Source: Rhizobium sp. BK399 (GTDB lineage: Bacteria > Pseudomonadota > Alphaproteobacteria > Rhizobiales > Rhizobiaceae). Taken from it: 64,000 bases of DNA. The position numbers and the translations under genes were made by a program. The stretch lies in the NCBI RefSeq assembly GCF_014194695.1, contig NZ_JACIAH010000005.1, positions 302,025 through 366,024 on the forward strand, given 5' to 3'. Numbering within the stretch: the first letter of the stretch is position 1; each line of letters opens with the position of its first letter. This document shows positions 57,116 to 64,000 of the stretch, piece after piece. The notes beneath the pieces are model-generated. The model worked only from the letters and a program-made list of their open reading frames with translations. It was not told where the DNA came from and searched no databases.

Positions 57116-57203
57116 GGCGGCCTCACTGAATCGGGAACTGGTCGACCATAGTCGAGCGGAGGCAACAGGCATATGGCAAAAACCTCCCGCGCGTTGTTTC
57201 CGT

Positions 57204-57232
57204 CTTGACGTCATATTCAGCATTGCTAACGT
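57204..57232 (+). promoter_or_regulatory. Putative promoter upstream of the lytic transglycosylase
   Basis: CTTGAC (57204-57209) and TAACGT (57227-57232) with a 17-bp spacer. A transcript from here would begin near 57239 and run at once into the terminator hairpin at 57259-57290. Confidence 0.5.
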
Positions 57233-57258
57233 GTGAAGGCGTATTAATCTCCCAACTC

Positions 57259-57290
57259 CGCCCGTCATTCGATGACGGGCGTATCTTTTT
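57259..57290 (+). terminator. Rho-independent terminator in the transglycosylase leader
   Basis: A 10-bp perfect stem CGCCCGTCAT / ATGACGGGCG (57259-57268, 57272-57281) followed by TATCTTTTT. It lies after a recognisable promoter and 42 bp before the transglycosylase ATG, so it acts either as an attenuator or as the 3' end of a short RNA of about 50 nt. Confidence 0.75.
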
Positions 57291-57331
57291 CCAGCACGAT
57301 TGAGAAAGCTTGGAATGGCGACAGAGGGACG

Positions 57332-58273
57332 ATGACTGCGGTGGGCGTATCGTTTAGCAAGGCGGGCGTCGTAACCTTGGTGGCCGGCTTTATGCTGGCG
57401 CTTCCCAAGACGGCCCTTTCCCAGCCGCCCGCGGCCACTTCACATCGCGTATGCGTTTATTCTCTCGACGTCCCGAACTCCGGTGAGCGCCTTTGCATCA
57501 CCCGCGAAACATATGGCCGCGATCTCTGCGTCGCGATTGATCACTTCGCTCAGGAGAACCGTCTGCCGCCGGAGTATTTTGCTCGTCTGATCTGGCGGGA
57601 GAGCCGCTTCCAGGCGGGCGCCATCAGTCCGAAGGGCGCGCAGGGCATCGCCCAGTTCATGCCCGGAACCGCCAGATTGCGAGGATTGCGGGATAGTTTC
57701 GATGTCCTTGAATCCCTCAAGGAATCAGCACGATATCTCGACGATCTGCGAACACGCTTTGGCAATCTCGGCCTCGCTGCCGCTGCCTACAATGCCGGTG
57801 AACAAGGGCTCGCCGACTATCTCGATACCGGTCTGCTGCCCTTCGAGACACGCAGCTACGTCCTTGCCATAACGGCAAACACCGTCGAGCAGTGGAAGAA
57901 CGATCCTCCAGTCGATGCCGCTCAGTTTCTGAGTCCAAGCAAACCCTTCATCGACGCCTGCATCGAGCTTGCCAGCAAGCGTCGTCTTACCGAAACCGCA
58001 TCGGTTCAACAGGGCCCCTGGGCGCCTTGGGGTGCGCAAGTTGCTGCCCATAGCAACGACGCAGCGGCCCTTCGTCTGTTTTCGGCCGTAGCACGTCAGC
58101 TTCCTGCATCGCTCGCAGCCGAAGAGCCGGTCATCGTGCGTGTGCGCGACCGCAGCTTCGGCTTCAGGCCGCGCTACGCTGCTCGTATCGGCAGGCAGAC
58201 CCGCGCCGAAGCTGACAAGGTCTGCGTGACAGTGCGTGCGGCCGGTGCGGCATGCACGGTTTTCAGAAACTGA
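57332..58273 (+). CDS. Lytic transglycosylase (SLT family)
   Basis: 313 residues. N-terminal signal peptide (about 1-32), then a goose-lysozyme-like SLT domain (about 65-190) with catalytic Glu in WRESRFQAGAISPKGAQGIAQFMPGTA and the AAAYNAGEQGLADYL motif. The C-terminal about 100 residues resemble a SPOR-like domain region (VRVRDRSFGFRPRY, DKVCVTVRAAG), which would bind denuded glycan strands. Cleaves peptidoglycan between MurNAc and GlcNAc. ATG 57332 follows GAGGGACG; a start at 57272 would lie inside the terminator. Confidence 0.9.
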   Translation: MTAVGVSFSKAGVVTLVAGFMLALPKTALSQPPAATSHRVCVYSLDVPNSGERLCITRETYGRDLCVAIDHFAQENRLPPEYFARLIWRESRFQAGAISPKGAQGIAQFMPGTARLRGLRDSFDVLESLKESARYLDDLRTRFGNLGLAAAAYNAGEQGLADYLDTGLLPFETRSYVLAITANTVEQWKNDPPVDAAQFLSPSKPFIDACIELASKRRLTETASVQQGPWAPWGAQVAAHSNDAAALRLFSAVARQLPASLAAEEPVIVRVRDRSFGFRPRYAARIGRQTRAEADKVCVTVRAAGAACTVFRN

Positions 58274-58371
58274 GCCAGTATCTGCTTCCATGCAGGAAAC
58301 CAGACGCCTTTTCTCTCGCGGCCATGAACATTAGAATGAGTTGCGCGTTTCCCTCACGGGAGGAAAGAGCT

Positions 58372-58557
58372 ATGCACAGCACGCCAAACAGACAGATCAG
58401 AAATCCGGGGCCGCGGGGCCGAAGCGTCATCAATCGCGGACGACGAAACGACGTTGATTCCGCAGAAGAGCGCAAGCTGCACAAGCTCTTCGGACGCCAT
58501 GCCCCCGAACATGAGACACAGCCAAATCCGCTCGCCAAGCCACCGAAGCTTCGATAG
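58372..58557 (+). CDS. Small basic hypothetical protein
   Basis: 61 residues, no signal peptide. The only support beyond an open frame is the very good ribosome binding site GGGAGGAAAGAGCT and the clean position between two genes. The composition is rich in Arg, Asn and Pro (NRQIRNPGPRGRSVINRGRR), and the second half is hydrophilic and partly charged. No family recognised. Confidence 0.6.
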   Translation: MHSTPNRQIRNPGPRGRSVINRGRRNDVDSAEERKLHKLFGRHAPEHETQPNPLAKPPKLR

Positions 58558-58582
58558 CGGAGGTCGAAGCGGCTGCTCTAGG

Positions 58583-58831
58583 TCAGTCCGTCAGGAAGTC
58601 CGGGCCGGTTTCCTGATAGGTTAGTTTGAGCGTTCCATCAGGCTGGACGACATACTTCTCGAATACGCGATAGCCCCATTTTCCAAGGAACGTGTTCTTG
58701 ACCACCGTTCCCGGCGGAAAGGGCGAGTGAACCACGCGTCCATAGGTAATGCTTCCCTGAATGGGCTCAGGAGGTGGCGCAGACGTACACCCGGCAAGCG
58801 CCATCGCAACCAGCATTGCGGCATATCTCAT
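58583..58831 (-). CDS. Small lipoprotein
   Basis: 82 residues. Signal sequence MRYAAMLVAMALAGC with a textbook lipobox LAGC (Cys 15). The mature part begins TSAPPPEP and goes on as a small beta-rich domain: VVKNTFLGKWGYRVFEKYVV. ATG 58831 has GGGAGGGAAG upstream and is preferred over 58858. Function unknown; the size and position suggest an envelope protein. Confidence 0.78.
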   Translation of the reverse strand: MRYAAMLVAMALAGCTSAPPPEPIQGSITYGRVVHSPFPPGTVVKNTFLGKWGYRVFEKYVVQPDGTLKLTYQETGPDFLTD

Positions 58832-58854
58832 CGCTTCCCTCCCATACCGAACCC

Positions 58855-58887
58855 TCAAAATCTGGCCGCACTACATGCGGCCAGATT
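58855..58887 (-). terminator. Terminator of the DUF992 gene
   Basis: A 12-bp perfect stem (58859-58870 AATCTGGCCGCA with 58876-58887 TGCGGCCAGATT) and a 5-nt loop. On the minus strand it is followed by TTTTG, 36 bp behind the DUF992 stop at 58923. Confidence 0.75.
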
Positions 58888-58922
58888 CAATCGTGATCGC
58901 CGAACGAGCCGGCGAGACTCGC

Positions 58923-59444
58923 TTATCCTTGCGGCGTCAACGTCATCGACGTTCCGGTCGCAGCAACGTTGAGGCCGAGTTGGCCAGTCACGCTCAAAGT
59001 CTGCAGCTGGACCGAGCCGCTGGTCCCGCCAACGAGAATGTTGGCTCCGACACCGGCGACAAGCGTCGCTTCAGCCGACGCACCTTGATAAAGGCCGCCG
59101 AGTGACCCGCGATGATAACCAGCGGTCGGGGCGAACACTGCCCAGACGATCCGGCCACGCGTGGTAAACCCGACATCGACCCCCAATTTGCGGATCGCAC
59201 CTGCGTAGCGGTCCTGCGCTTCAGCATTCGAAACCGGGCTGAAAACGCAATCGACCGTTTTCGCCGAGCCGAGGACGTAACCGACGCCGCCGCCGACATC
59301 GCAAGTCAGAATCCCGATCTTGACCCCATCGCGCAGGTCAGCTTCGGGCGCCTGGTAGGTGCTCACCAAATCAGCCGCGATGACGCTCGAGGCCAGGGCT
59401 TGCACCAGGGATGCAGCAGCAACAACGGTTGCGATCTTCTTCAT
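58923..59444 (-). CDS. DUF992 exported protein
   Basis: 173 residues. Signal peptide MKKIATVVAAASLVQALASSVIAA; mature part with VKIGILTCDVGGGVGYVLGSAK, VDCVFSP and YAGAIRKLGVDVGFTTRGRIVW, the defining pattern of DUF992, a family of the Rhizobiales. Two cysteines (LTCDV, VDCVF) probably form a disulfide. The rest is glycine-rich, beta-type sequence. ATG 59444 fits AAGGAGAAA better than the ATG just before it (59447). Confidence 0.88.
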   Translation of the reverse strand: MKKIATVVAAASLVQALASSVIAADLVSTYQAPEADLRDGVKIGILTCDVGGGVGYVLGSAKTVDCVFSPVSNAEAQDRYAGAIRKLGVDVGFTTRGRIVWAVFAPTAGYHRGSLGGLYQGASAEATLVAGVGANILVGGTSGSVQLQTLSVTGQLGLNVAATGTSMTLTPQG

Positions 59445-59591
59445 CATTTTCTCCTTGTATTGGCTGAAGATAGATAGCGTATTGCCGTGGTTTACCAATA
59501 CCGCTGATGCATGGCTGCCCTTCCGATCTTGCAGCCTAGACGACGCCGTATGACAAGAACGAGCCTGCTGCGAACAGACCACCGAAACGGG

Positions 59592-59628
59592 TCGATCACG
59601 GCGATGCAAAAAGCATGGCCGTGATCGA
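59592..59628 (-). terminator. Hairpin downstream of the orphan binding-protein gene
   Basis: An 11-bp perfect stem (59592-59602 with 59618-59628) extended inside by ATGC/GCAT around an AAAAA/TTTTT loop. It lies 28 bp after the binding-protein stop on the minus strand. No T-run follows, so it may protect the mRNA 3' end more than terminate. Confidence 0.5.
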
Positions 59629-59655
59629 TGGGCTCAGAGCGTGAGGCGATCCGAG

Positions 59656-60585
59656 CTAGTTCAGGTCTTGAAATTGAGCCATGTTCTGCTGAGTGACGAG
59701 CTGGAACGGAATCCAGACCTCACGGTCCAACTTCTCACCCCTCGCCGCCTTGAGGGCCGCATCGATCGACCCCTTGCCTTGCCCCTTCGCGTCCTGGAAC
59801 ACGGTAACCTTGAGGTCGCCGACCTTCATTGCCTGCAACGCTTCAGGCGTAGCGTCGATTCCGGCGACGAGGATTTTGTCTGTCGAGGCACCAGAATTCT
59901 TCAACGCTGCTATGGCACCGAGCGCCATTTCGTCGTTATTGGCGATCACGGCATCGAACTCCAGACCCGAGGTCAGCCAGTTTGACACAAGGTCGGCGCC
60001 GTTGACGCGGCTCCAGCTTCCGACCTGCTCCTGAACCACGTTCAATCCGCTGCATTCGGCTGTCTTGATGACGTCATGCACGTCCTGTGTCCGCTGCCGA
60101 GCCGCCTGGCTAGTCAGATCTCCAATCATGATAACGACATTGCCCTTGCCGCCGAGCATCCGACAGACTTCCTTCGTCTGCAACGTCCCGGATTCGACCT
60201 CGTTGGAACCCACAAACGCCTGCTGCTTGCCAAGCGTCGAAAGATCGGTCGGCTGCACGTTGACGTAGATCAGTGGAATGCCGGCCTCTTCGGCAACCTT
60301 GCTAAGCGCAGGCGTGCCGTCGGAATCGACGGGATCGACGATGATTGCCGATACACCGCTGGTCGCAAAGTTGCGGACCTGATCAAGTTGCTTGTTGACG
60401 TCGGTCGTCGCATCTTCGATCTGCAACTCGACACCGATCGATTTGGCGTAGGCGTCCATGCCGTTGACGATCAATGTCTGGAAGTTGTTCGACAGCGTTC
60501 CCATCGAAACGCCGATGCGTTCGGCGGTATGAGCTTGAGTTGCAAGCACCAGGGCGAGCGCGCTGGCGCTCAGGAATCTAAGCAT
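59656..60585 (-). CDS. Orphan sugar-binding periplasmic protein (type 1 PBP, RbsB-like)
   Basis: 309 residues with signal peptide 1-20 (ending THA). LacI/RbsB-type fold: VSMGTLSNNFQTLIVNGMDAYA, IIVDPVDSDGTPALSKVAEEAG, IANNDEMALGAIAALKNSG and VAGIDATPEALQAM identify a carbohydrate-binding protein of the ribose/xylose/inositol class. No permease or ATPase gene accompanies it, so it must use a transporter coded elsewhere or serve in chemotaxis. ATG 60585 follows GGGAGGAGAAC. Upstream lies a copy of the motif shared with the LacI gene at 61940. Confidence 0.87.
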   Translation of the reverse strand: MLRFLSASALALVLATQAHTAERIGVSMGTLSNNFQTLIVNGMDAYAKSIGVELQIEDATTDVNKQLDQVRNFATSGVSAIIVDPVDSDGTPALSKVAEEAGIPLIYVNVQPTDLSTLGKQQAFVGSNEVESGTLQTKEVCRMLGGKGNVVIMIGDLTSQAARQRTQDVHDVIKTAECSGLNVVQEQVGSWSRVNGADLVSNWLTSGLEFDAVIANNDEMALGAIAALKNSGASTDKILVAGIDATPEALQAMKVGDLKVTVFQDAKGQGKGSIDAALKAARGEKLDREVWIPFQLVTQQNMAQFQDLN

Positions 60586-60667
60586 GTTCTCCTCCCAGAG
60601 ATGGTGCGGCACCCGATGTCCGCATCAAGACGGTAGCTGCCCCCACTCCCCTCGTCCGCGAAAATTG

Positions 60668-60684
60668 TGATGAAAAAACCTCAA
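60668..60684 (-). promoter_or_regulatory. Putative LacI operator B (binding-protein promoter)
   Basis: Minus-strand TTGAGGTTTTTTCATCA, 83 bp upstream of the binding-protein start. Same pattern as sites A (61864) and C (62959): TGAGGT, four Ts, then a partial TCA arm. Confidence 0.6.
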
Positions 60685-60711
60685 CTTGGCGACGTTTGCC
60701 AGTATCGAAGA

Positions 60712-60740
60712 AAACAAAAAGCCCGGCAATTAGCCGGGCT
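60712..60740 (-). terminator. Rho-independent terminator of the sterol desaturase gene
   Basis: AGCCCGGC / GCCGGGCT (60733-60740 with 60720-60727) with a 5-nt loop, followed on the minus strand by TTTTTGTTTT. It separates the desaturase-family gene from the downstream binding-protein gene. Confidence 0.9.
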
Positions 60741-60763
60741 AAGCTTGGGAGGATAATGATCTT

Positions 60764-61798
60764 TCAACCTGCCTGCTGCTGTTGCCTCGCCTTCTTCTCC
60801 TGGCGCCGACGGGCCTGCTCCATGAACCGCTTGTCCATCCGCTCCTGCGCCTCCGCCGAGCCGTCGTGGAAGGTTCCGAACCACTGGTCGAGCGGGATCA
60901 CACCGTCAGCGTAGTTGCACTCGAAGTACTTGTGATGGAGGTAGTGATCGTATGCATGGGTATCGATCGCGCTGTCCTCCCCAAGGACGATCTTGTCGAA
61001 GCCGGCGTGGCCCGGGGCCGGAGCAAGCCCCGCATGTACGAGGTGAAACATTGCATGCACCGGGTTGGATGGCACGATCCAGTGGATCAACACGCCCGAG
61101 AAGTAGAGCAGATGCTCGACCGGATGCATCGCCAGACCGGACCAAGGGCCGGGGTTGACGTTGTTGTGATGCAGCTTGTGGACCGCATGGTAGAGCGGCG
61201 GCCAGTGAATCAGGCGGTGCACGAGGTAGAAATGCAGGTCCCGGAATGTCGGGATGAGTAACATTACGATGCCGCAGTAGACCGGGTGTTCCGCGAACGA
61301 GACATAGGGAATGATGCCGTTCGCGAATGCCCAGAGCGTGACGGCCTCGAAGGCAGTCCAGATCGGCACGGCGCTGGCAAACGTCCAGATGACGTTGTCG
61401 ATGGTCTGGTTTCCAAAGAGAAACGCGTCATTGCCGACCGACGGCCATTTTGCATTGTACTTGAAGCTCGTTCCCTGCTTGCGCTGCATATAGAGGCGCA
61501 GGTGGAACATTCCAAAGAACACGAACACGAGCGCGGCGTTGCGCACCAGGAGATACGCGACCCAGCCGATCGAGAAGGTCTTCGTGGTTTCGAAGGACGG
61601 CGTCGCATACAGCCAGACCAACGTCCCGATGACGGCATAAAGAACGTTCCAGGGCATTAGATATCCCGGATAGCCAAAGACCCACTTCAGGAATCGCATC
61701 GGCTGAACCGGCCATACAAAGACCGGCGGATAGGAGAGCAGTTTGGCGGGCGCCCAATCGCCCCGTTTGTTGCGCTTTCCGTAAAGTGTATCGTCCAT
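60764..61798 (-). CDS. Sterol desaturase / fatty acid hydroxylase-superfamily protein
   Basis: 344 residues, four to five transmembrane helices. The three histidine clusters that bind the di-iron site are present: HFYLVHRLIH (HxxxH), HKLHHNN (HxxHH) and, after HLVHAG, DHYLHHKYFECNY with the last histidines. The C-terminus is a charged, Gln-rich tail. Reaction class: O2-dependent hydroxylation or desaturation of a lipid; the exact substrate is unknown. ATG 61798 has GGAGGAGTGGCG. Divergent from the LacI gene, with a shared operator-like site. Confidence 0.88.
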   Translation of the reverse strand: MDDTLYGKRNKRGDWAPAKLLSYPPVFVWPVQPMRFLKWVFGYPGYLMPWNVLYAVIGTLVWLYATPSFETTKTFSIGWVAYLLVRNAALVFVFFGMFHLRLYMQRKQGTSFKYNAKWPSVGNDAFLFGNQTIDNVIWTFASAVPIWTAFEAVTLWAFANGIIPYVSFAEHPVYCGIVMLLIPTFRDLHFYLVHRLIHWPPLYHAVHKLHHNNVNPGPWSGLAMHPVEHLLYFSGVLIHWIVPSNPVHAMFHLVHAGLAPAPGHAGFDKIVLGEDSAIDTHAYDHYLHHKYFECNYADGVIPLDQWFGTFHDGSAEAQERMDKRFMEQARRRQEKKARQQQQAG

Positions 61799-61863
61799 CG
61801 CCACTCCTCCGTATCGATTACCTCTGAAGATACCGAAGCAGTGTGCGGGAGCCCACACATTGC

Positions 61864-61880
61864 TTGAGGTGTTTTCCTCA
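61864..61880. promoter_or_regulatory. Putative LacI operator A (desaturase/LacI intergenic)
   Basis: TTGAGGTGTTTTCCTCA, the most symmetric of three related 17-bp elements: TGAGG and CCTCA arms with a 6-bp centre. It lies between the divergent desaturase and LacI genes, 60 bp before the LacI ATG. Confidence 0.65.
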
Positions 61881-61939
61881 TTTTGCAACTGTGCTCATAT
61901 GCTGCCGCTAGCCGATAGTTTCGGTGGGAGGAGCCAAAC

Positions 61940-62947
61940 ATGTCCAAAGTGACTTTGAAGGATGTCGCCAGAGAGGCGAAGCTCGGATTGGCAACCGTCG
62001 AACGCGTTATCAATGGCCGCGGCGGTGTTACGGACAAAACCATCGAGAAGGTCATTCGCGCAGCCAAGAAGCTGGAGTACGGGACACGCCAGTCGCATTT
62101 CAATCGCGGGGCGATCCGCATCGAGGTCATCCTCGTTCGCCCCGAAACGAGTTTCTTCGCACGCCTGAATCAGGCCTTCGAACGGATCGCCGCGTCGCTG
62201 GACAAGAATGTCATTCTGCATCGGACCTTCGTCAAGGAAAGCGATCCGGTTGGCATGGCGCGCCACGTTGCCAACCCGGCCTTCCGACGTTCCGGACTAA
62301 TCATATGCGCGCCCGACGATGCCCGGGTCAGCGCCAGTCTCCGAAAAGCCAGTACAGCCGGTGTGGAAGTGGTCCAGATCGTTGCCCGTTGCGATTCTGA
62401 CATCCCGTTTGTCGGCATTGATGACTATGCCGCCGGTCGTTGCGCCGCCTATTACATGACCGGGATGCTGGGTGCCCGGAGCGGAAAGCTGGTCTCCCTC
62501 TGTCATAGCGGCGCCTACGCAAATCACCGCGAGCGCATCAAGGGTTTCTCCGACTACATCGCCGAGAAAGGCTCTCCTGAGCATTCCTTCTCGCTTGTCA
62601 TGTTCGGCCATGATGACGACCTCCAATCGGCGGAGCTGTTAAGCGAGGCGCTTCGCCGCAACCCCGATATTATCGGCGTCTATTCGGCCGGCGGCGGCGA
62701 TGAAGGCGTGGCGATCGTCCTACAGCAATGGGCGAAGCAGAAGGACGTCTATTGGGTCGGCCATGAACTGACGGATAAGAAGAAGCGGCATCTGCAGTCC
62801 GGCCTCATGGACATATGCATCGACCAGACGCCGGAGGTTCAGGCACGTCGCGCCGTCGACATGATCCTGCATAAGCTCGACATCATCAAAGCTGAGATCA
62901 CCACCGATCCCGTGCGCTTCATGACCATTAACGCCCAGAACGTCTAG
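61940..62947 (+). CDS. LacI-family transcriptional regulator
   Basis: 335 residues. HTH: MSKVTLKDVAREAKLGLATVERVINGRGGV, with ATVER in place of the usual STVSR as in many rhizobial LacI members; the hinge region follows and a sugar-binding domain occupies residues 60-335. The effector-domain order (GIDDYAAGRCAAYYM, GVYSAGGGDEGVA) is that of regulators sensing pentoses or polyols with RbsB-like ligands. Starts GGGAGGAGCCAAAC before ATG. Likely controls the neighbouring binding protein, desaturase and isomerase operon through the shared motif. Confidence 0.88.
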   Translation: MSKVTLKDVAREAKLGLATVERVINGRGGVTDKTIEKVIRAAKKLEYGTRQSHFNRGAIRIEVILVRPETSFFARLNQAFERIAASLDKNVILHRTFVKESDPVGMARHVANPAFRRSGLIICAPDDARVSASLRKASTAGVEVVQIVARCDSDIPFVGIDDYAAGRCAAYYMTGMLGARSGKLVSLCHSGAYANHRERIKGFSDYIAEKGSPEHSFSLVMFGHDDDLQSAELLSEALRRNPDIIGVYSAGGGDEGVAIVLQQWAKQKDVYWVGHELTDKKKRHLQSGLMDICIDQTPEVQARRAVDMILHKLDIIKAEITTDPVRFMTINAQNV

Positions 62948-62958
62948 CTGTCGCGTAT

Positions 62959-62975
62959 TGATCAAAACACCTCAG
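62959..62975. promoter_or_regulatory. Putative LacI operator C (isomerase promoter)
   Basis: Minus-strand CTGAGGTGTTTTGATCA, 66 bp before the sugar isomerase start. It shares 12 bases (TGAGGTGTTTT and the TCA arm) with site A and so belongs to the same motif set. Confidence 0.6.
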
Positions 62976-63041
62976 GGAATAGCCTCGCCAACGCCGCGAT
63001 TTCATGCTGTCTAGCCGTCAACTGAACCCGCGGAGGCGCCG

Positions 63042-63872
63042 ATGCAATCCCTATCCGTTTTCCAGTCGCTCTGGGCAATGGAACGCCGTAGCGCCATCCA
63101 GCCGGAGCTCTCGCTGGAGGAGAGCATCGAGCGGATCGCAGAGGCCGGATTCGATGGGGTCAGCGCCCATTGGTACGACCGCAGCCACGTCAGGCGCCTG
63201 AACTCTCTCCTAAAGCCTCACGGGCTGAAGGCCGAGGGCCAATGCTTCCCGAAGAGCGTCGACGACCTCAAGCCCGCACTCGAGAACGCTGCCGAATACG
63301 GTGTTGCCCACCTCTGTCTCCAACCCGACGTCCGGCTCCGCCGCATCGAGGACTGTCTTTCATTGCTCGAAGGTTGGCAGCGGTTAAGCGAAGAGGCGAA
63401 GATTCCGGTCTATGTCGAGACCCATCGCGACCGGATGACCACCGACCTCTTCTTCACGCTCGATCTCCTGGACCAGCTTCCCAATCTCCGGCTGCTCGGC
63501 GACCTGTCGCACTTCCTGGTCGGGCGCGAATTCGCCTGGCCGGTGTCGGCGGAAAACCATGCCATGATCCATCGCATTCTCGACAGCTCGTGGTCCTTCC
63601 ATGGGCGGGTCGCGTCGCGCGAACAGGTGCAGATCGAAATCTCCTTCCCGCACCATCAGCCATGGCTCGATCTCTTCATGGAGTGGTGGGAGTATGGTTT
63701 TCGAAGCTGGCGACGCCGGGCCGGACCAGATGATACACTCGCCTTCACCTGCGAAGTCGGCCCAAAGCCTTACGCCATCACCGGCCGTGATGGCGAGGAC
63801 ACCACCGACCGGTGGGAGGAAGCGCTGCTGCTGAAAGACCGCGTAAAAGAACTCTGGGCGCGCACCGCCTGA
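63042..63872 (+). CDS. Sugar phosphate isomerase/epimerase (xylose isomerase-like TIM barrel)
   Basis: 276 residues. Metal ligands of the family can be read in order: Glu in VYVETHRD, Asp in LLGDLSHF, His in SFHGRVA and Glu in FTCEVGP. These give the E-D-H-E set of the xylose-isomerase-like barrel. Substrate unknown: a ketose, a sugar phosphate or an inosose-type ring compound. ATG 63042 follows GGAGGCGCCG. It is followed 37 bp later by a zinc alcohol dehydrogenase, so both form an operon. Confidence 0.85.
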   Translation: MQSLSVFQSLWAMERRSAIQPELSLEESIERIAEAGFDGVSAHWYDRSHVRRLNSLLKPHGLKAEGQCFPKSVDDLKPALENAAEYGVAHLCLQPDVRLRRIEDCLSLLEGWQRLSEEAKIPVYVETHRDRMTTDLFFTLDLLDQLPNLRLLGDLSHFLVGREFAWPVSAENHAMIHRILDSSWSFHGRVASREQVQIEISFPHHQPWLDLFMEWWEYGFRSWRRRAGPDDTLAFTCEVGPKPYAITGRDGEDTTDRWEEALLLKDRVKELWARTA

Positions 63873-63909
63873 CAATCGATCGCAAGTAACAATCTGGGAG
63901 GAATCCGAC

Positions 63910-64000
63910 ATGGACGTTCGCGCCGCCGTTGCCGTTGAGGCTGGCAAGCCTTTGGAAGTGATGACCGTGCAGCTGGAGGGACCGCGGGCCGGCGAAGTGC
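63910..64000 (+). CDS. Zinc-dependent alcohol dehydrogenase, 5' end (class III / glutathione-dependent formaldehyde dehydrogenase-like)
   Basis: The first 30 codons are in the window, and the gene continues beyond its right edge. MDVRAAVAVEAGKPLEVMTV with LEGPRAGEV is the standard beginning of class III (S-(hydroxymethyl)glutathione) dehydrogenases in rhizobia. The ATG at 63910 has TGGGAGGAATCCGAC upstream. Position after a sugar isomerase leaves room for a polyol dehydrogenase role instead; the catalytic residues lie outside the window. Confidence 0.8.
   Translation, partial: MDVRAAVAVEAGKPLEVMTVQLEGPRAGEV

Overview
This window looks like chromosomal DNA of a member of the Rhizobiaceae (Ensifer/Sinorhizobium, Rhizobium or Agrobacterium group). 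The grounds are the GC-rich coding with strong alphaproteobacterial codon bias, a complete GlpSTPQV-type glycerol ABC operon, an Ensifer-type 1,5-anhydrofructose reductase, paired cold-shock and DUF192 genes, DUF992 and DUF3772 proteins, CTTGAC-N17 promoters and many LacI/ABC sugar loci. I found no insertion sequence, prophage, CRISPR array or replication origin. Gene assignments rest on reading the translations and motifs; no database search was run.

Layout. 0-7 kb: a GATase1/AraC regulator, two paralogous double-receiver signalling proteins (one with a GGDEF domain), a decayed C-terminal fragment of a GcvT-like enzyme with its terminator, a small exported protein and an MscS channel with a DUF3772 domain. 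7-16 kb: DUF924 protein, MFS exporter, acetate kinase, CBS-BON protein, M20 amidohydrolase with divergent IclR regulator, a receiver-only response regulator next to a phosphoethanolamine transferase. 16-25 kb: the glycerol operon glpD-glpS-glpT-glpP-glpQ-DUF2160-glpV-glpK, preceded by four TTCG half-sites at exact 11-bp spacing. 25-28.4 kb: AraC regulator with divergent Fsr-type MFS, and an SDR. 28.7-39.8 kb: glycerate 2-kinase, two GMC oxidoreductases and an SDR downstream of a glucose-type ABC transporter, with a divergent LacI regulator. 39.9-47.3 kb: LacI regulator, 1,5-anhydro-D-fructose reductase, CoA-transferase, enoyl-CoA hydratase and aldehyde dehydrogenase in one operon, with a divergent DUF993 aldolase-like gene under the same operator. 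47.3-54 kb: a housekeeping block with four tRNAs, a complex I accessory subunit, DUF192 and cold-shock proteins, glyoxalase I and an M15 lipoprotein. 54-60 kb: FAD oxidoreductase, class III adenylate cyclase, Hyi-like isomerase, lytic transglycosylase and small envelope proteins. 60-64 kb: an orphan sugar-binding protein, a sterol desaturase-family enzyme, a LacI regulator, a sugar isomerase and the start of a zinc alcohol dehydrogenase.

How it works together. The window is dominated by uptake and oxidation of polyols and sugars. Glycerol is imported, phosphorylated by GlpK and oxidised by GlpD. A glucose-like or related sugar is probably imported and oxidised by the GMC/SDR enzymes, with glycerate entering central metabolism through the glycerate kinase. 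The afr cluster is the best candidate for an undescribed system, because it joins a sugar-ketone reductase to an acyl-CoA module. At the right end, three copies of one 17-bp motif tie the orphan binding protein, the desaturase/LacI intergenic region and the isomerase-dehydrogenase operon into one inferred LacI regulon.
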